A stretch of DNA of 32,887 nt, from positions 1-32,887 of the forward strand of contig SYKU01000393.1 in assembly GCA_005808865.1 (NCBI GenBank), read 5' to 3'. The position numbers were made by a program, and so were the translations under genes. Origin of the DNA: Acidobacteriota bacterium (lineage in GTDB: Bacteria > Acidobacteriota > Terriglobia > Bryobacterales > Bryobacteraceae). Shown one piece after another: positions 1 to 8,550 of this stretch (position 1 is the stretch's first letter; every line of letters starts with the position of its first letter). The notes beneath the pieces were generated by a model that did not search any database, was not told the origin of the DNA, and saw only the letters and a list, made by a program, of their open reading frames with translations.

Positions 1-96
1 CACATAGACCACCTTGCCATCCTTGCATTCCACTCCGATGTCTTGGTTGATCGCTTTGATTCCCGCTGGAAACAGCGGCAATTGCAGTTGCGGCAT
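1..96 (-). CDS. N-terminus of IS-associated helix-turn-helix-type protein (cut by window edge)
   Basis: The minus strand reads an ATG at 94-96 followed by 32 sense codons, uninterrupted to base 1, beginning MPQLQLPLFPAGIKAIN and continuing with a DIGVE...DGKVVYV segment. From memory, this opening (MPQLQLP.FP.G...I....) is typical of a family in Solibacter-like genomes that carries a helix-turn-helix further downstream and sits beside or inside insertion sequences. Only the first 32 residues are present, so the HTH itself cannot be seen and the family call is an inference from the N-terminus alone. The gene would continue leftward out of the window. Confidence 0.5.
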   Translation of the reverse strand, partial: MPQLQLPLFPAGIKAINQDIGVECKDGKVVYV

Positions 97-338
97 ACCC
101 CAGTCTCACTCTCCCCGCGCACCCCCCGCAACCGGCTCGGCGCCGCCCAAACCAATTTCCATTCTCCGGGTAAAACTCCGGGCTGAGATCAGGATCTCTG
201 AGCCTGCGCCATGAGTTCGGCAAACGCGCTGGCCCGGGCAGTGCCGTATCGATATCGCCGGCGGATATAGACAGCGTGCTCACGTTCGAACCAACCGCGT
301 AGCGAAGGCCACTCGACTTCCGAACGAGCTGGGGTTGG
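97..338. other. Intergenic gap with an open minus-strand stretch in frame with the PPC gene
   Basis: No complete gene is seen. Directly past the TAA stop of the PPC gene (339-341) the same minus-strand frame stays open for about 50 codons to a TGA at 189-191, and its translation (for example WFEREHAVYIRRRYRYG) is basic and protein-like. It has no start of its own and I do not recognise it. It may be a decayed C-terminus or simple GC-driven openness. No promoter for the partial gene at 1-96 was identified. Confidence 0.3.
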
Positions 339-2216
339 TTATCGCGGACTGTCCGTCGCGGGGCTGCTATCGCCGCCCTTCAGGGCAGCATGGAGCACGA
401 TTCTGGGTAAGGGACGGCGCGTGTCGTTCCGCTTCCCTCTGGGTCCAATCCAAAGCGTCGTGAAGGCTTCCACGGTGCTTCCGCCGCTCGCCGCCTTACC
501 GAAAACACGAATCGGATATTCGCCTAAAGCTATCGTCTCCGGCAAGTGAATCTTCAATGGCACCGCTGGGATATTGATGTTGTCGCCATCGCCGGACGGT
601 CCGAATACCTGATCGGAACGGAACTGCCCACGGCTCGCGGTCGCGCCCTTCGGCAGGCCTTCGATCCAGACGTCAACCGCTTCATCGAAGCCGGGCTCCC
701 GGATAAGCAGTGTCTCCAACTCCGCGTCGCTGCCGGGCGAGATACTGAACTCCTCAGGCTCTGTCAGCAGTTGGAACGAAGGCGCCTGCGAAGCGAGATG
801 CAACCGGTAAGCGTAAGTCTCGCCGCCGCGTCCCGTTCGATCCCGTACCACCAACCGGGCACGGCCGGAAGCTTTGGGCGTGAAGTACAGGCTGCTGTCC
901 GGATTTCCGATGACCGTTCCCTGGCCGGTCATCAAGTCGTCGTGGTCGGCCAGGAGCTTGCCGTTCGCGTCGAACAGTTCGAGCACTGTGTCGATGAAGG
1001 GCAATCCGAGTTGCGTGGCAAGGGTCCAGGCGTGAAAAGGGACGCCCGCCGTCAGTTCGACGCTGTAGGCATCTTCTTCGCGCGGCTTGTCCAGAGTGCC
1101 ATTCAGAACGATCTCGCCTTTGCGCCAGTCCAACTCGCCGGCCGATCCCTCAGCGAACTCGGCGTGACGGCCGATTTCGAGATTAATACCCTCGGATTTG
1201 CCTTCCGGGCTTACTGCCCACATGCGCCAGAGACCTTGGACCGCATCGGACGGAATGGGAAATTCAGCACGCACGCGGCCGGTTTCGGCGCTCAGAACGC
1301 GTCCGGAAATCCGCCTCTGCCCAGAGCCCGTGGCAGCTTCTTCGAACCTAAGCGGCATGGAGAAGGGAAACGTGAGGCGATAATACTCCGCTCCTCGAAC
1401 CGGCGTCAGATAGATTTCCCTGACGCCGCCGAGAGCGTGGCCCAGTACGTCGACGATGACCTTCGAGCCCACTCGGGCGCCCAGGGGATTCGCTCCGAGA
1501 ACTATGGGCAGTTGGGACATCTGCAGGAGATAACCGCAATTTTGGCCGCAACTGACGCCTTGAGGTCCACGGTATTGATCGATCTTAAGAACATAGCGGC
1601 CGGAACGCTCGAAAGTGTACTCGAGGCGCGGCGTTTCGAGGTACTCGTCCTGATCCTCGTTGAAGCCCACCTCGCGGCCGAAGTCGTCATAGAGGGTCAG
1701 GGAACACTCAAGAAATCCGCCCCGCTCGATGGACTGGACGTCAAACAACCATCGTTCGCCGGACCTGGCGGTGAAGGAGAACAAGTCCGAGTCGGCCAGT
1801 CCCTGCATGTAACCGTAAACCACCTGCGGCCGGAACGGAATCGGGTTGGCAGCCTCAAGCGTATTGTTAGGCTCGATCTCCGCCACGCCCGGAAACTGTG
1901 TGACGTTGAATAGACGGGTATTGGACGGCCCGTGTTTACCGGCTATCCGGATAAAGTGGGGACCAAGTGACGCGCCGGGGGCGACGCGCACCTTGCCGCG
2001 AACGGCGTCAGGCTTTACTTCCACGGTTTCGATCCATTCGAGATCGCCGTTGTCGAACGACACTCCGGTGGTTCCGCCTAACTGAGAGCCCTTGAGCTCG
2101 ACCTCATGGACGGCGCCGGCCTGGCCGCCGAGCGGGGATACGCGATCAAGCCGGGGCCCCGCGACGAGCAGGCCCGCGAAAAGGAAAGCGGTGAACGGCC
2201 ATGCGATTCGCATCAT
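339..2216 (-). CDS. Exported protein with two pre-peptidase C-terminal (PPC) domains
   Basis: A 625-residue protein with an N-terminal signal peptide (MRIAWPFTAFLFAGLLVAG). An Ig/TIG-like segment follows at about residues 22-100 (LDRVSPLGGQAGAVHEVEL). The first PPC domain starts at about residue 110 (VAEIEPNNTLEAANPI...DSDLFSF...G) and a second at about 370-480 (EEDAYSVELTAGVPFH...LVVRDRTGRGGETYAYRL). PPC domains are secreted beta-sandwiches, usually of unknown ligand, and are common beside DUF1501/DUF1549 proteins in Acidobacteria and Planctomycetes. It is the last gene of a three-gene minus-strand operon, starting 6 bp after the DUF1501 stop. Two consecutive ATGs (2214-2216 and 2211-2213) are possible starts, and neither has a strong ribosome binding site, so reinitiation after the upstream gene is plausible. 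No catalytic domain is visible, so it is probably a binding or surface component. Identity of the fold is fairly sure, function unknown. Confidence 0.85.
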   Translation of the reverse strand: MMRIAWPFTAFLFAGLLVAGPRLDRVSPLGGQAGAVHEVELKGSQLGGTTGVSFDNGDLEWIETVEVKPDAVRGKVRVAPGASLGPHFIRIAGKHGPSNTRLFNVTQFPGVAEIEPNNTLEAANPIPFRPQVVYGYMQGLADSDLFSFTARSGERWLFDVQSIERGGFLECSLTLYDDFGREVGFNEDQDEYLETPRLEYTFERSGRYVLKIDQYRGPQGVSCGQNCGYLLQMSQLPIVLGANPLGARVGSKVIVDVLGHALGGVREIYLTPVRGAEYYRLTFPFSMPLRFEEAATGSGQRRISGRVLSAETGRVRAEFPIPSDAVQGLWRMWAVSPEGKSEGINLEIGRHAEFAEGSAGELDWRKGEIVLNGTLDKPREEDAYSVELTAGVPFHAWTLATQLGLPFIDTVLELFDANGKLLADHDDLMTGQGTVIGNPDSSLYFTPKASGRARLVVRDRTGRGGETYAYRLHLASQAPSFQLLTEPEEFSISPGSDAELETLLIREPGFDEAVDVWIEGLPKGATASRGQFRSDQVFGPSGDGDNINIPAVPLKIHLPETIALGEYPIRVFGKAASGGSTVEAFTTLWIGPRGKRNDTRRPLPRIVLHAALKGGDSSPATDSPR

Positions 2217-2222
2217 GCCCGC

Positions 2223-3470
2223 TTATCCGAAGAGCTCCCGGACAGGGGTGCCGTTGCTATTGATACGAACCGGTCTTCCAGTGGTGTGGTACTCCTTGGC
2301 ATAGTCGATGCCGAGCTTCTTGTACACAGTGGCTCCGAGATCCTCGACGGAAACCGGGCGATCCTTTGGTGCGCCGCCCTGCGCATCGCTGCTCCCGATG
2401 ATCTGCCCGCCGGGAATTCCGGCGCCGGCGGCGGCTACGGAGAAGACGCCAGGCCAATGATCGCGGCCGGCGGAGTGATTGATGTTTGGTGTGCGGCCGA
2501 ACTCCCCGATGGCGAGCACGAGCGTAGTCGAGAGCATGCCGCGCTCGTCGAGATCGTCGAGTAACGTCGCGAACGCCTTATCGAAGACGGGCAGAAGCGT
2601 TTTGTTCGTTCTGTCGTTGTTTGTATGCGTGTCGTAGCCGCCGTGGAAGATGGCCGTCAGACGCACGCCGGATTCCACAAGCCGCCGCGCCAGCAGCGCG
2701 CCCTGCCCCGCGGTGTTTCGTCCGTAGGCGTCGCGCAGCTTGTCTGGCTCTTCGTCCAAGTTGAAGGCTTTGCGCGCCGCTTGGGAGGAGACGAGGTCGA
2801 AGGCCTTCTGATAAAAGTAGTCCATCCCCTCGACGACTCTACTCTTCTCCGTTTGCCGGATTTCCTCGTCCAGAGCCGAGAGCAGGCGGGCGCGGCTGGC
2901 GGATTCTTCAAGCGTGAGCCCCAGCGGCAGAGTCAAATCCTGCACCGAAAAGTTCTTTTTCGCGGGATCTCCCGTGATGAATGGATTGTACGCCGCGCCG
3001 AGAAGGCCCGCGTCGGCGCTGATGTCCTTTTTCGGGATGCAGACAAACGGCGGCAGGCCGTTCCTGGGGCCCAGTTCCTTTGCAACCACCGAACCGTAGA
3101 CCGGATGCTTGAAGGCATTATTAGGACGCGAGCCGGAGAAGATGTACTGTTTCGCCTTCTCATGGATCGCTTCTTTCGAGTACATGGAGCGGATGACGGA
3201 AAATTTCTTGAAGCTCCTGGCGCAACGCGGGAGCAGTTCGCTGAAGTGGACGCCGGGAACCGCGGTTGGAATGGAGGAGAAAGTGCCTCGAATCTCCAGT
3301 GGAGCTTCGGGCTTGGGGTCGAACGAGTCGTGCTGGCACGCGCCGCCTTCCTGGAAAAAGATAATGCAGGAAACGTCAGACCGGCCACTGGCCGCTTTCA
3401 ACATGCGGGGCACGGTGACACCGCCCAGGGCCATCCCGCCAATACGGAGAACATCGCGCCTGGTGATCAT
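2223..3470 (-). CDS. Tat-exported DUF1501 protein (alkaline-phosphatase/sulfatase-like fold)
   Basis: I place the start at the ATG at 3468-3470 (415 residues), although the frame is open 39 codons further upstream. This start overlaps the TGA of the preceding gene as ATGA and gives an N-terminus MITRRDVLRIGGMALGG, a clear twin-arginine export signal. The mature part has the DUF1501 hallmarks: FFQEGGACQHDSFDPKPEAP near the N-terminus, HGGYDTHTNND, GEFGRTPNIN and GRDHWPGVFS towards the C-terminus. DUF1501 belongs to the alkaline phosphatase-like clan and its substrate is not established. It is nearly always encoded beside a DUF1549/DUF1553 protein, as here, and the pair is thought to work together outside the cytoplasm. 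Length is close to the family norm and no defect is seen. Confidence 0.93.
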   Translation of the reverse strand: MITRRDVLRIGGMALGGVTVPRMLKAASGRSDVSCIIFFQEGGACQHDSFDPKPEAPLEIRGTFSSIPTAVPGVHFSELLPRCARSFKKFSVIRSMYSKEAIHEKAKQYIFSGSRPNNAFKHPVYGSVVAKELGPRNGLPPFVCIPKKDISADAGLLGAAYNPFITGDPAKKNFSVQDLTLPLGLTLEESASRARLLSALDEEIRQTEKSRVVEGMDYFYQKAFDLVSSQAARKAFNLDEEPDKLRDAYGRNTAGQGALLARRLVESGVRLTAIFHGGYDTHTNNDRTNKTLLPVFDKAFATLLDDLDERGMLSTTLVLAIGEFGRTPNINHSAGRDHWPGVFSVAAAGAGIPGGQIIGSSDAQGGAPKDRPVSVEDLGATVYKKLGIDYAKEYHTTGRPVRINSNGTPVRELFG

Positions 3471-5914
3471 TGATTTAGTTGAAACTCCTTTGAGTTCAGA
3501 ATGGTCCACAGAACGTTTTCGAACATCCGCCGCCGTCCGCGGCCGGCTTCCTTTTCCGATGACAAGTAGCTTTCGACAGCCTGCCACTGTTTCGCAGTGG
3601 GTTTCCGGGAATAAGCGCGCATGTAGAGAGCATCGAGGACTTCGCGATCGTTGATCGTACGCTCCAGCAACTCTCCCAGGACGTTGCCGGGCTTTTCGGT
3701 CTTTTCGCGAACAGCGTCGCTATTCATCAGATGAAGCGCCTGACTCAGTGATGGCTCCTGGCTGCGCGCCTCCATGATATCGCGGCGCGGAACGCCGAAT
3801 GTGGTGAGGAAGTAAGTAGAGCCGTTTGTGGCGACCAGATCTTTGGCCGAAGTGCCGGGCGGATAGCCCGTGAATTCCTGCGGCACGCCGGTAACCTGCA
3901 CGATGGCGTCGAGCAGCACTTCGGCCGGGAGTTTTCGTGGTTCGTAGCGCGCGAGCAGCAACTTCTCCAGCGGATCAACGCCACCGGGACGGCCCGGCGC
4001 GCGGGAACTGAGCTGGTAAATCTGGGAATTGAGAATCAAGCGGTGAAGAGATTTGAACCGGAAGCCGGACTCGATGAACGCCTTCGCCAGTCCGTTAAGC
4101 AGTTCCGGATGGGTCGGCATGTTGGTGGAACGGAAATCGTCCGCCGGCTCGACGATGCCGGCTCCGAAGTACTCCGCCCAGATGCGATTGGCGGCGGTTC
4201 GGGCGAACTGCATGGTTTGCGTGCGCGTGATCCAACCCGCGAGTACCACCCGGCGATCCTGGCCTTCCGCTATTCTCGGGACGGCGCCATCGAGAAATTT
4301 CGGTGCGACCGGTTGTTTACTTGCGGGATGGAGAACTTCACCCTCGCGCGCGTTGTACCAGATACGGCGGTATTGCGCGTAGCCGTGCTTCACCTTCAGG
4401 CGCGCGAAGAAGGCGGCCATGCCGTAGAAATCGTCCTGCGTCAGGTTTTCGAGGGGGTGATTGTGGCACTCGGCGCACTCGATGCGCTGTCCGAGAAAGA
4501 GGCGGGTGACGGTCGGGGTGGCCTTGCTCACCTCGAAGGTCTTGAGCATGAAATCCATGGCCGGGTGCCAGAAGTTGCCTGCGGGATGCACGGTGGTGTC
4601 GCCCGTGGCCGTGATCATTTCGCGCGCGGCTTCGTCAAAAGGCCGGTCTTCGCGGATGAGGCCGGCGAGGTATCGCTTGAAACTGGCGTTGGTGCGGCCT
4701 TGGGAATAGTACTGCGAGTTCCGGAACCAGTCTTCGAACTTCACGAGCCAGTGCGAGACGTACTCGGGCCGTTCCAGGAGCCGGTCTATGAGTTGCGCGC
4801 GTTTGGCGGGGTCGGCGCTGCCAAGAAAGCTCCCGGTTTCCTGCGGGGTTGGCAGTACGCCGATCGCGTCCAGGTAGACGCGGCGAAGGAACGCGGAATC
4901 CGACGTGGCGGGAAACGGCGCGAGTTTCACCTGACGGAGCTTGGCGAAGACCTGCCGGTCGATGAAGTTGCCGCCTTGTGGTTCCGTGATTTCGGGCGCG
5001 GAGCCCCCGTCGACCACGATCATCTGCGCCGTCGCCGTCTTGCCCATTCCGCGGGCCATGATGACCGTGAGGCCACGACCCTTGGCGGTGACGGTGTGGT
5101 TCGAAACGCTGGAAACAATGGCTTCGTCGTTCACCGAGTAGCGAACCGAGGCCGTCATGTCGCGCGTGGAGCCGTCGGACAGTCTGCCGATGACCACGAG
5201 GGGTTGCCTGACGCCACGAGCGAGGAAGGTCCGCTCCTTCGGATGGAGTTCAATGGTTTGGATGCGAGGTCCGCCGGAGGATGGCCGGGCTCCCTGGACC
5301 AGCCACTGCAGAATTGTCTGGTACTCGTCGGCCTGATCCGTGAAGAGATGGCCGCCGCCATGCGGGACCTGAAACGATGGCTTCCGCAAGATCAGCGATT
5401 GTTGCGGATCGCCGCGATTCACGCGCCGCCCGCCGTGGCCCTCAACAATCATCTTGAAATCGGCTGCCGGGTCGGAGCCGTAGAGCGAAAGCTTAAAACC
5501 GCTTTGTCCGGCGGGCGATCCGTGACAGGCGGAACTGTTGCAGCCCTTGGTTGTGAGGATCGACAGGATGTCGCGAGGAAAGCTGATCTCGACGGGCACG
5601 CTTACCGCGGCGACTCTTACGGCGGCTTCAGCGACCGCACCTTCGCAGTTGGCGGTGATTACCGATTCTCCAGGCGAGACCGCTCGGAGCGATGTTCCTT
5701 GTATTGCGACGATTTCGGGGCGCACCGAGGACAGTTGACAGGTGGGAGCCGCATCGGACATTCCGCCGGAGCCGTCGATCCTCGTAATGAGTAACCGCTG
5801 CGCCGCCCCGGGACCGGCGAGAACAATCCCTGGGGGATCAAGACGAATCGCATCGCCCCCCGCGGCAGGCAGCGGGAGGATGAAGACTACGGCCGAGAAG
5901 ACTTTCTTCAGCAT
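3467..5914 (-). CDS. Exported DUF1549/DUF1553 protein with cytochrome-c-like Cys-His motifs and Ig-like domain
   Basis: An 815-residue protein with signal peptide MLKKVFSAVVFILPLPAAGG. Order of parts: an Ig-like segment (residues 22-105); a 'planctomycete cytochrome' type region with C125-x4-C130-H131 (KGCNSSACHG) and a downstream GDPQQSLILRKP; a BIG2-like bacterial Ig domain (about 218-302); DUF1549 (about 315-530) carrying a canonical C480-A-E-C483-H484 haem-attachment motif (ECAECHNHPLE); and DUF1553 (about 560-790, FARTAANRIWAEYFG...HPELLNGLA). These proteins are widespread in Planctomycetes and Acidobacteria and are suspected periplasmic c-type cytochromes linked to polymer degradation or redox work, but no reaction is proven. 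It is the first gene of the operon and its stop overlaps the start of the DUF1501 gene by 4 bp. No convincing -35/-10 pair was found. A TGTCAA (TTGACA on the minus strand) at 5925-5930 lies too near the ATG to serve as a -35. Confidence 0.93.
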   Translation of the reverse strand: MLKKVFSAVVFILPLPAAGGDAIRLDPPGIVLAGPGAAQRLLITRIDGSGGMSDAAPTCQLSSVRPEIVAIQGTSLRAVSPGESVITANCEGAVAEAAVRVAAVSVPVEISFPRDILSILTTKGCNSSACHGSPAGQSGFKLSLYGSDPAADFKMIVEGHGGRRVNRGDPQQSLILRKPSFQVPHGGGHLFTDQADEYQTILQWLVQGARPSSGGPRIQTIELHPKERTFLARGVRQPLVVIGRLSDGSTRDMTASVRYSVNDEAIVSSVSNHTVTAKGRGLTVIMARGMGKTATAQMIVVDGGSAPEITEPQGGNFIDRQVFAKLRQVKLAPFPATSDSAFLRRVYLDAIGVLPTPQETGSFLGSADPAKRAQLIDRLLERPEYVSHWLVKFEDWFRNSQYYSQGRTNASFKRYLAGLIREDRPFDEAAREMITATGDTTVHPAGNFWHPAMDFMLKTFEVSKATPTVTRLFLGQRIECAECHNHPLENLTQDDFYGMAAFFARLKVKHGYAQYRRIWYNAREGEVLHPASKQPVAPKFLDGAVPRIAEGQDRRVVLAGWITRTQTMQFARTAANRIWAEYFGAGIVEPADDFRSTNMPTHPELLNGLAKAFIESGFRFKSLHRLILNSQIYQLSSRAPGRPGGVDPLEKLLLARYEPRKLPAEVLLDAIVQVTGVPQEFTGYPPGTSAKDLVATNGSTYFLTTFGVPRRDIMEARSQEPSLSQALHLMNSDAVREKTEKPGNVLGELLERTINDREVLDALYMRAYSRKPTAKQWQAVESYLSSEKEAGRGRRRMFENVLWTILNSKEFQLNQ

Positions 5915-6033
5915 GACGGCGATCTGTCAAGTATATGATACACGCCCTGCGGCACCGGCGCGAGAATCGTCCAATGCAAGCTAGGGACCGACTGAATTGG
6001 TCATGCCAGGAAAGGACACAGGAAGAGACTGCC
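5915..6033. other. Upstream region of the DUF1549/DUF1553 operon
   Basis: Non-coding leader between the divergent DUF1549/DUF1553 gene and the IS110 relic. A minus-strand TATCAT at 5935-5940 could be a -10 element, giving a leader of roughly 14-20 nt, but there is no good -35 at the right distance. Nothing else is recognisable. Confidence 0.25.
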
Positions 6034-6380
6034 GGCAGTTTGGGTCTGTGCCCGGACAACGGCATCAGCGGCGGCAAGGTGCTTTCCGCAGGCACACGGA
6101 GAGTACACAATCGGGCTGCTCTGGCACTTCCAATGGCTGCAAACGCACTACACCAGAGCAAATCCTGGCTCGGCGACTTCTACCGCCGCATGCGCTCCAA
6201 GATGGGGGCCCCAAGCTGATCACTGCCGCCGCTCGCAAACTTGCTCGAATCACATTTCACCTGCTCACCTCCCGCCAGCCCCGTGATGAGACCGTCTTCG
6301 CCGTATGCGAAAAGCAGTCCCGCACACGCGTTGAATCGAAACTCAGGGCGCAAGCGAAAGCCTTGGGCTTTCAACTCGTT
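6034..6380 (+). pseudogene. C-terminal remnant of an IS110-family transposase, frameshifted
   Basis: From 6034 the plus strand reads GSLGLCPDNGISGGKVLSAG, then NRAALALPMAANALHQSKSWLGDFYRRMRSKMGAPS and a TGA at 6217-6219. Shifting one frame near 6205-6212 restores the expected continuation GAPKLITAAARKLARITFHL, then TSRQPRDETVF and KLRAQAKALGFQLV. This is the Transposase_20 (C-terminal) part of IS110/IS116/IS902 transposases, with the conserved LGLCP, RMR.K.GAP.A and KLARI elements. The N-terminal DEDD catalytic domain is absent, so the copy is dead. No terminal repeats or the element's left part were found. It lies between two divergently oriented conserved blocks. Confidence 0.8.
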
Positions 6381-6672
6381 CGACCGCCCGTACCTTGCGC
6401 GCAGGAGAGTGTTCTAAGCCACGGAAATGACGGTCCCCCCACGGCTTGTCCCTGCATACATCAAAAACCAAGAACGGAAGTCGCCGCTGCGCGGCTCCTC
6501 ATCCCCACTTGCCATGACCTGCCCTTCCTCGCGGCCGGGAACCGTTTTCATGCTCATCCTTCGATTGGAAAATGCTGGCCACAAGAGTCCGGCACTACGG
6601 AAATACGCTATCATGAAAACAGTCATGCGGCAGGCTTGCGCGCTATAGAACGCTCTCCTGCCAGAATCCGTC
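6381..6672. other. Intergenic region upstream of ffh
   Basis: No gene is seen. The promoter of the ffh cluster must be here or inside the IS relic. Candidate -10 hexamers are CTATCAT near 6609-6615 and TATAGA near 6644-6649, but neither has a convincing -35 partner. There is no clear ribosome binding site in front of the ffh ATG. Confidence 0.3.
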
Positions 6673-8013
6673 ATGTTCGACAATCTATCGGATAAATTAC
6701 AGCGCGTTTTCAAGAACCTGCGGGGCGAAGGCCGCCTCTCGGCCGAGAACATGGAGACCGCCCTGCGCGAGATCCGCGTGGCGCTGCTTGAGGCCGACGT
6801 CAATTTCCGCGTTGTCAAACAGCTCATCGAAGGCATCAAATCCAAAGCCATGGGCGAGGAAGTGCTTTCCGCCCTATCTCCTTCGCAGCAGGTCGTCAAA
6901 ATCGTCAAGGAAGAACTGACGAAGATGCTCGGGAGCCACGAGTCCAAGCTCCGGTATTCGAACGAGCCTCCCAGTGTCATGATGATCGTGGGTCTTCAGG
7001 GATCGGGCAAAACGACCACGAGCGGCAAGCTCGCCCGCTGGCTTTCGAAAAACGGTCACGCGCCGCTCATGGTTTCCGTGGACGTCTACCGGCCGGCCGC
7101 GCGAGACCAGTTGCGCATCGTGGCACGCGACCTCAAGCTGCCCATCTACGAAGGGGTTCCCGGCGAAACGCAGCCCGTCGACCTTGCCCGCTCGGCACGG
7201 CGCGAGGCAGCCAACTCGGGGCGCGACGTCGTTTTGGTCGATACCGCCGGCCGCCTTCACATTGACGATGCCCTGATGACCGAACTGCGGCAATTGAAGG
7301 AGCTGCTTTCGCCTGTCGAAATCCTGTTCGTCGCCGATGCGATGACCGGCCAGGACGCGGTTCAATCCGCCGAGGACTTTCATAAACAGCTGGGAATCAC
7401 AGGCGTGATTCTCACGAAGATGGATGGCGACGCTCGTGGCGGCGCGGCCCTCTCCATTCGCAGCGTGACCGGCCAGCCGCTCAAGTTTGTGGGTATCGGC
7501 GAGAAGTCGGACGCTCTCGAACCTTTTCACCCGGACCGCGTAGCGTCCCGCATCCTCGGGATGGGCGATATCCTGTCGTTCATCGAGAAAGCCGAAGAGG
7601 CCATCGACCGGAAGCAAGCCGTCGAGATGCAGCGGAAGCTCATCGAGAACGAGTTCACGCTCGAGGATTTTCGCGACCAATTGAAGCAGTTGCGTAAGCT
7701 CGGCCCGCTCGAGTCCATGCTGTCGATGATGCCTCAGGTCGGCGTGATGAAAGATCTCAAGAACGTTAAAGTGGATGAGAAAGAGATCACCCGCGTGGTG
7801 GCGATTATCGATTCGATGACGCCGCGCGAACGCGACAATCACATGATCATCAACGGGACCCGCCGGAGGCGGATCGCGAAGGGCAGCGGCACTTCCGTCC
7901 AGGACGTGAACCAGTTGCTCAAGCAGTATACGCAGGCCCGGAAAATGATGAAAAGCTTTTCGGGCGGATTTCTGGGCAAGAAACTCGGTAAAATGAAGTT
8001 GCCCCTATTTTGA
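6673..8013 (+). CDS. ffh: Signal recognition particle GTPase Ffh (SRP54)
   Basis: A 446-residue protein, normal length for Ffh. The N domain covers residues 1-90. The G domain shows the P-loop GLQGSGKTTT (107-116), DTAGRLHID (G3 region) and TKMDGDARGG (G4 TKxD). The methionine-rich M domain runs from about 325, with LGPLESMLSMMP, SMTPRERDNHMIINGTRRRRIAKGSG and SVQDVNQLLKQY, the SRP RNA-binding segment, and a Met/Lys-rich tail. Ffh binds SRP RNA and signal sequences of nascent membrane proteins and delivers ribosomes to the FtsY receptor at the inner membrane. It heads the cluster, followed 17 bp later by rpsP, an arrangement common in bacteria. No SRP RNA gene was recognised nearby. Confidence 0.98.
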   Translation: MFDNLSDKLQRVFKNLRGEGRLSAENMETALREIRVALLEADVNFRVVKQLIEGIKSKAMGEEVLSALSPSQQVVKIVKEELTKMLGSHESKLRYSNEPPSVMMIVGLQGSGKTTTSGKLARWLSKNGHAPLMVSVDVYRPAARDQLRIVARDLKLPIYEGVPGETQPVDLARSARREAANSGRDVVLVDTAGRLHIDDALMTELRQLKELLSPVEILFVADAMTGQDAVQSAEDFHKQLGITGVILTKMDGDARGGAALSIRSVTGQPLKFVGIGEKSDALEPFHPDRVASRILGMGDILSFIEKAEEAIDRKQAVEMQRKLIENEFTLEDFRDQLKQLRKLGPLESMLSMMPQVGVMKDLKNVKVDEKEITRVVAIIDSMTPRERDNHMIINGTRRRRIAKGSGTSVQDVNQLLKQYTQARKMMKSFSGGFLGKKLGKMKLPLF

Positions 8014-8030
8014 GGAATTAGAGAGAACCA

Positions 8031-8282
8031 ATGCTAATGATTCGCCTGGCGCGGTTTGGCGCCAAGAAGAAGCCGTTTTATCGTGTGGTCGTGATCGAGA
8101 AAGAGCGCGCCCGCAACAGCCGCAGCCTGGAAGTAATCGGCCATTACGATCCGTTGTCGAACCCCGCCAAGGTCCACCTGGAGCACGAACGCATCGCGCA
8201 TTGGGCGAAAGCCGGCGCGCAGCTTTCCGACACAGTGACGCGGCTGGTGAAGAACAATCCGCCGGCTCCCGTGGCCGGATAA
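8031..8282 (+). CDS. rpsP: 30S ribosomal protein S16
   Basis: An 83-residue protein with the S16 signature [19 protein letters not shown] at the N-terminus, followed by [16 protein letters not shown] and [18 protein letters not shown]16 is a small-subunit assembly protein that binds 16S rRNA. The ATG at 8031 is preceded by a purine-rich GAGAGAA; a second in-frame ATG at 8037 would give the more usual MIRLAR start, so the true N-terminus could be two residues shorter. It lies between ffh and khpA, as in many genomes. Confidence 0.97.
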   Translation: MLMIRLARFGAKKKPFYRVVVIEKERARNSRSLEVIGHYDPLSNPAKVHLEHERIAHWAKAGAQLSDTVTRLVKNNPPAPVAG

Positions 8283-8319
8283 ACGCTCGCGTGGCGGGCT
8301 GACTGCCTGCCGGAGAGTG

Positions 8320-8550
8320 ATGAAGAATCTGATTGAAGAGATCGCCAAGGCCCTCGTGGACACCCCGGAAGAGGTGGCGGTGAACGCCGTCGAGGGCGAG
8401 CAGATGACTGTGATCGAGTTGCGTGTGGCTCCGAGCGACCTCGGGAAAATCATCGGCAAGCAAGGCCGTACCGCCCGGTCCATTCGCACCATCCTGGGTT
8501 GCGCCGGTATCAAGTTGAACCGGCGTTTCACCCTGGAGATCCTGGAGTAG
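8320..8550 (+). CDS. khpA: KH-domain RNA-binding protein KhpA (YlqC type)
   Basis: About 76 residues forming a single KH domain: [19 protein letters not shown], then [21 protein letters not shown], in which the GxxG loop is GKQG, and [12 protein letters not shown]. The family (KhpA, often paired with KhpB/Jag) binds structured RNAs and affects cell elongation and small-RNA biology in Gram-positive bacteria. Its position between rpsP and rimM is conserved. The ATG at 8320 is preferred to the GTG at 8317 because GGAG at 8312-8315 is better spaced for the ATG. Its TAG stop at 8548-8550 directly abuts the rimM start. Confidence 0.94.
   Translation: MKNLIEEIAKALVDTPEEVAVNAVEGEQMTVIELRVAPSDLGKIIGKQGRTARSIRTILGCAGIKLNRRFTLEILE

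Noticed and set aside
546-1913. Long plus-strand open frame (455 codons)
   Set aside because: It is the opposite-strand shadow of the PPC gene; the minus frame has a signal peptide and recognised domains, the plus frame has none.
3471-3587. 39-codon upstream extension of the DUF1501 gene
   Set aside because: It lies wholly within the preceding gene and would hide the Tat signal; the ATGA-overlap start fits better.
4043-5794. Plus-strand open frame of 583 codons
   Set aside because: Antisense to DUF1549/DUF1553, Arg/Gly/Glu-rich with no domain; a typical GC-rich shadow.
5925-5930. Minus-strand TTGACA before the DUF1549/DUF1553 gene
   Set aside because: A matching -10 would fall inside the coding sequence and none is present.
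6874-7842. Minus-strand open frame of 322 codons
   Set aside because: Antisense to ffh, whose motifs are complete.
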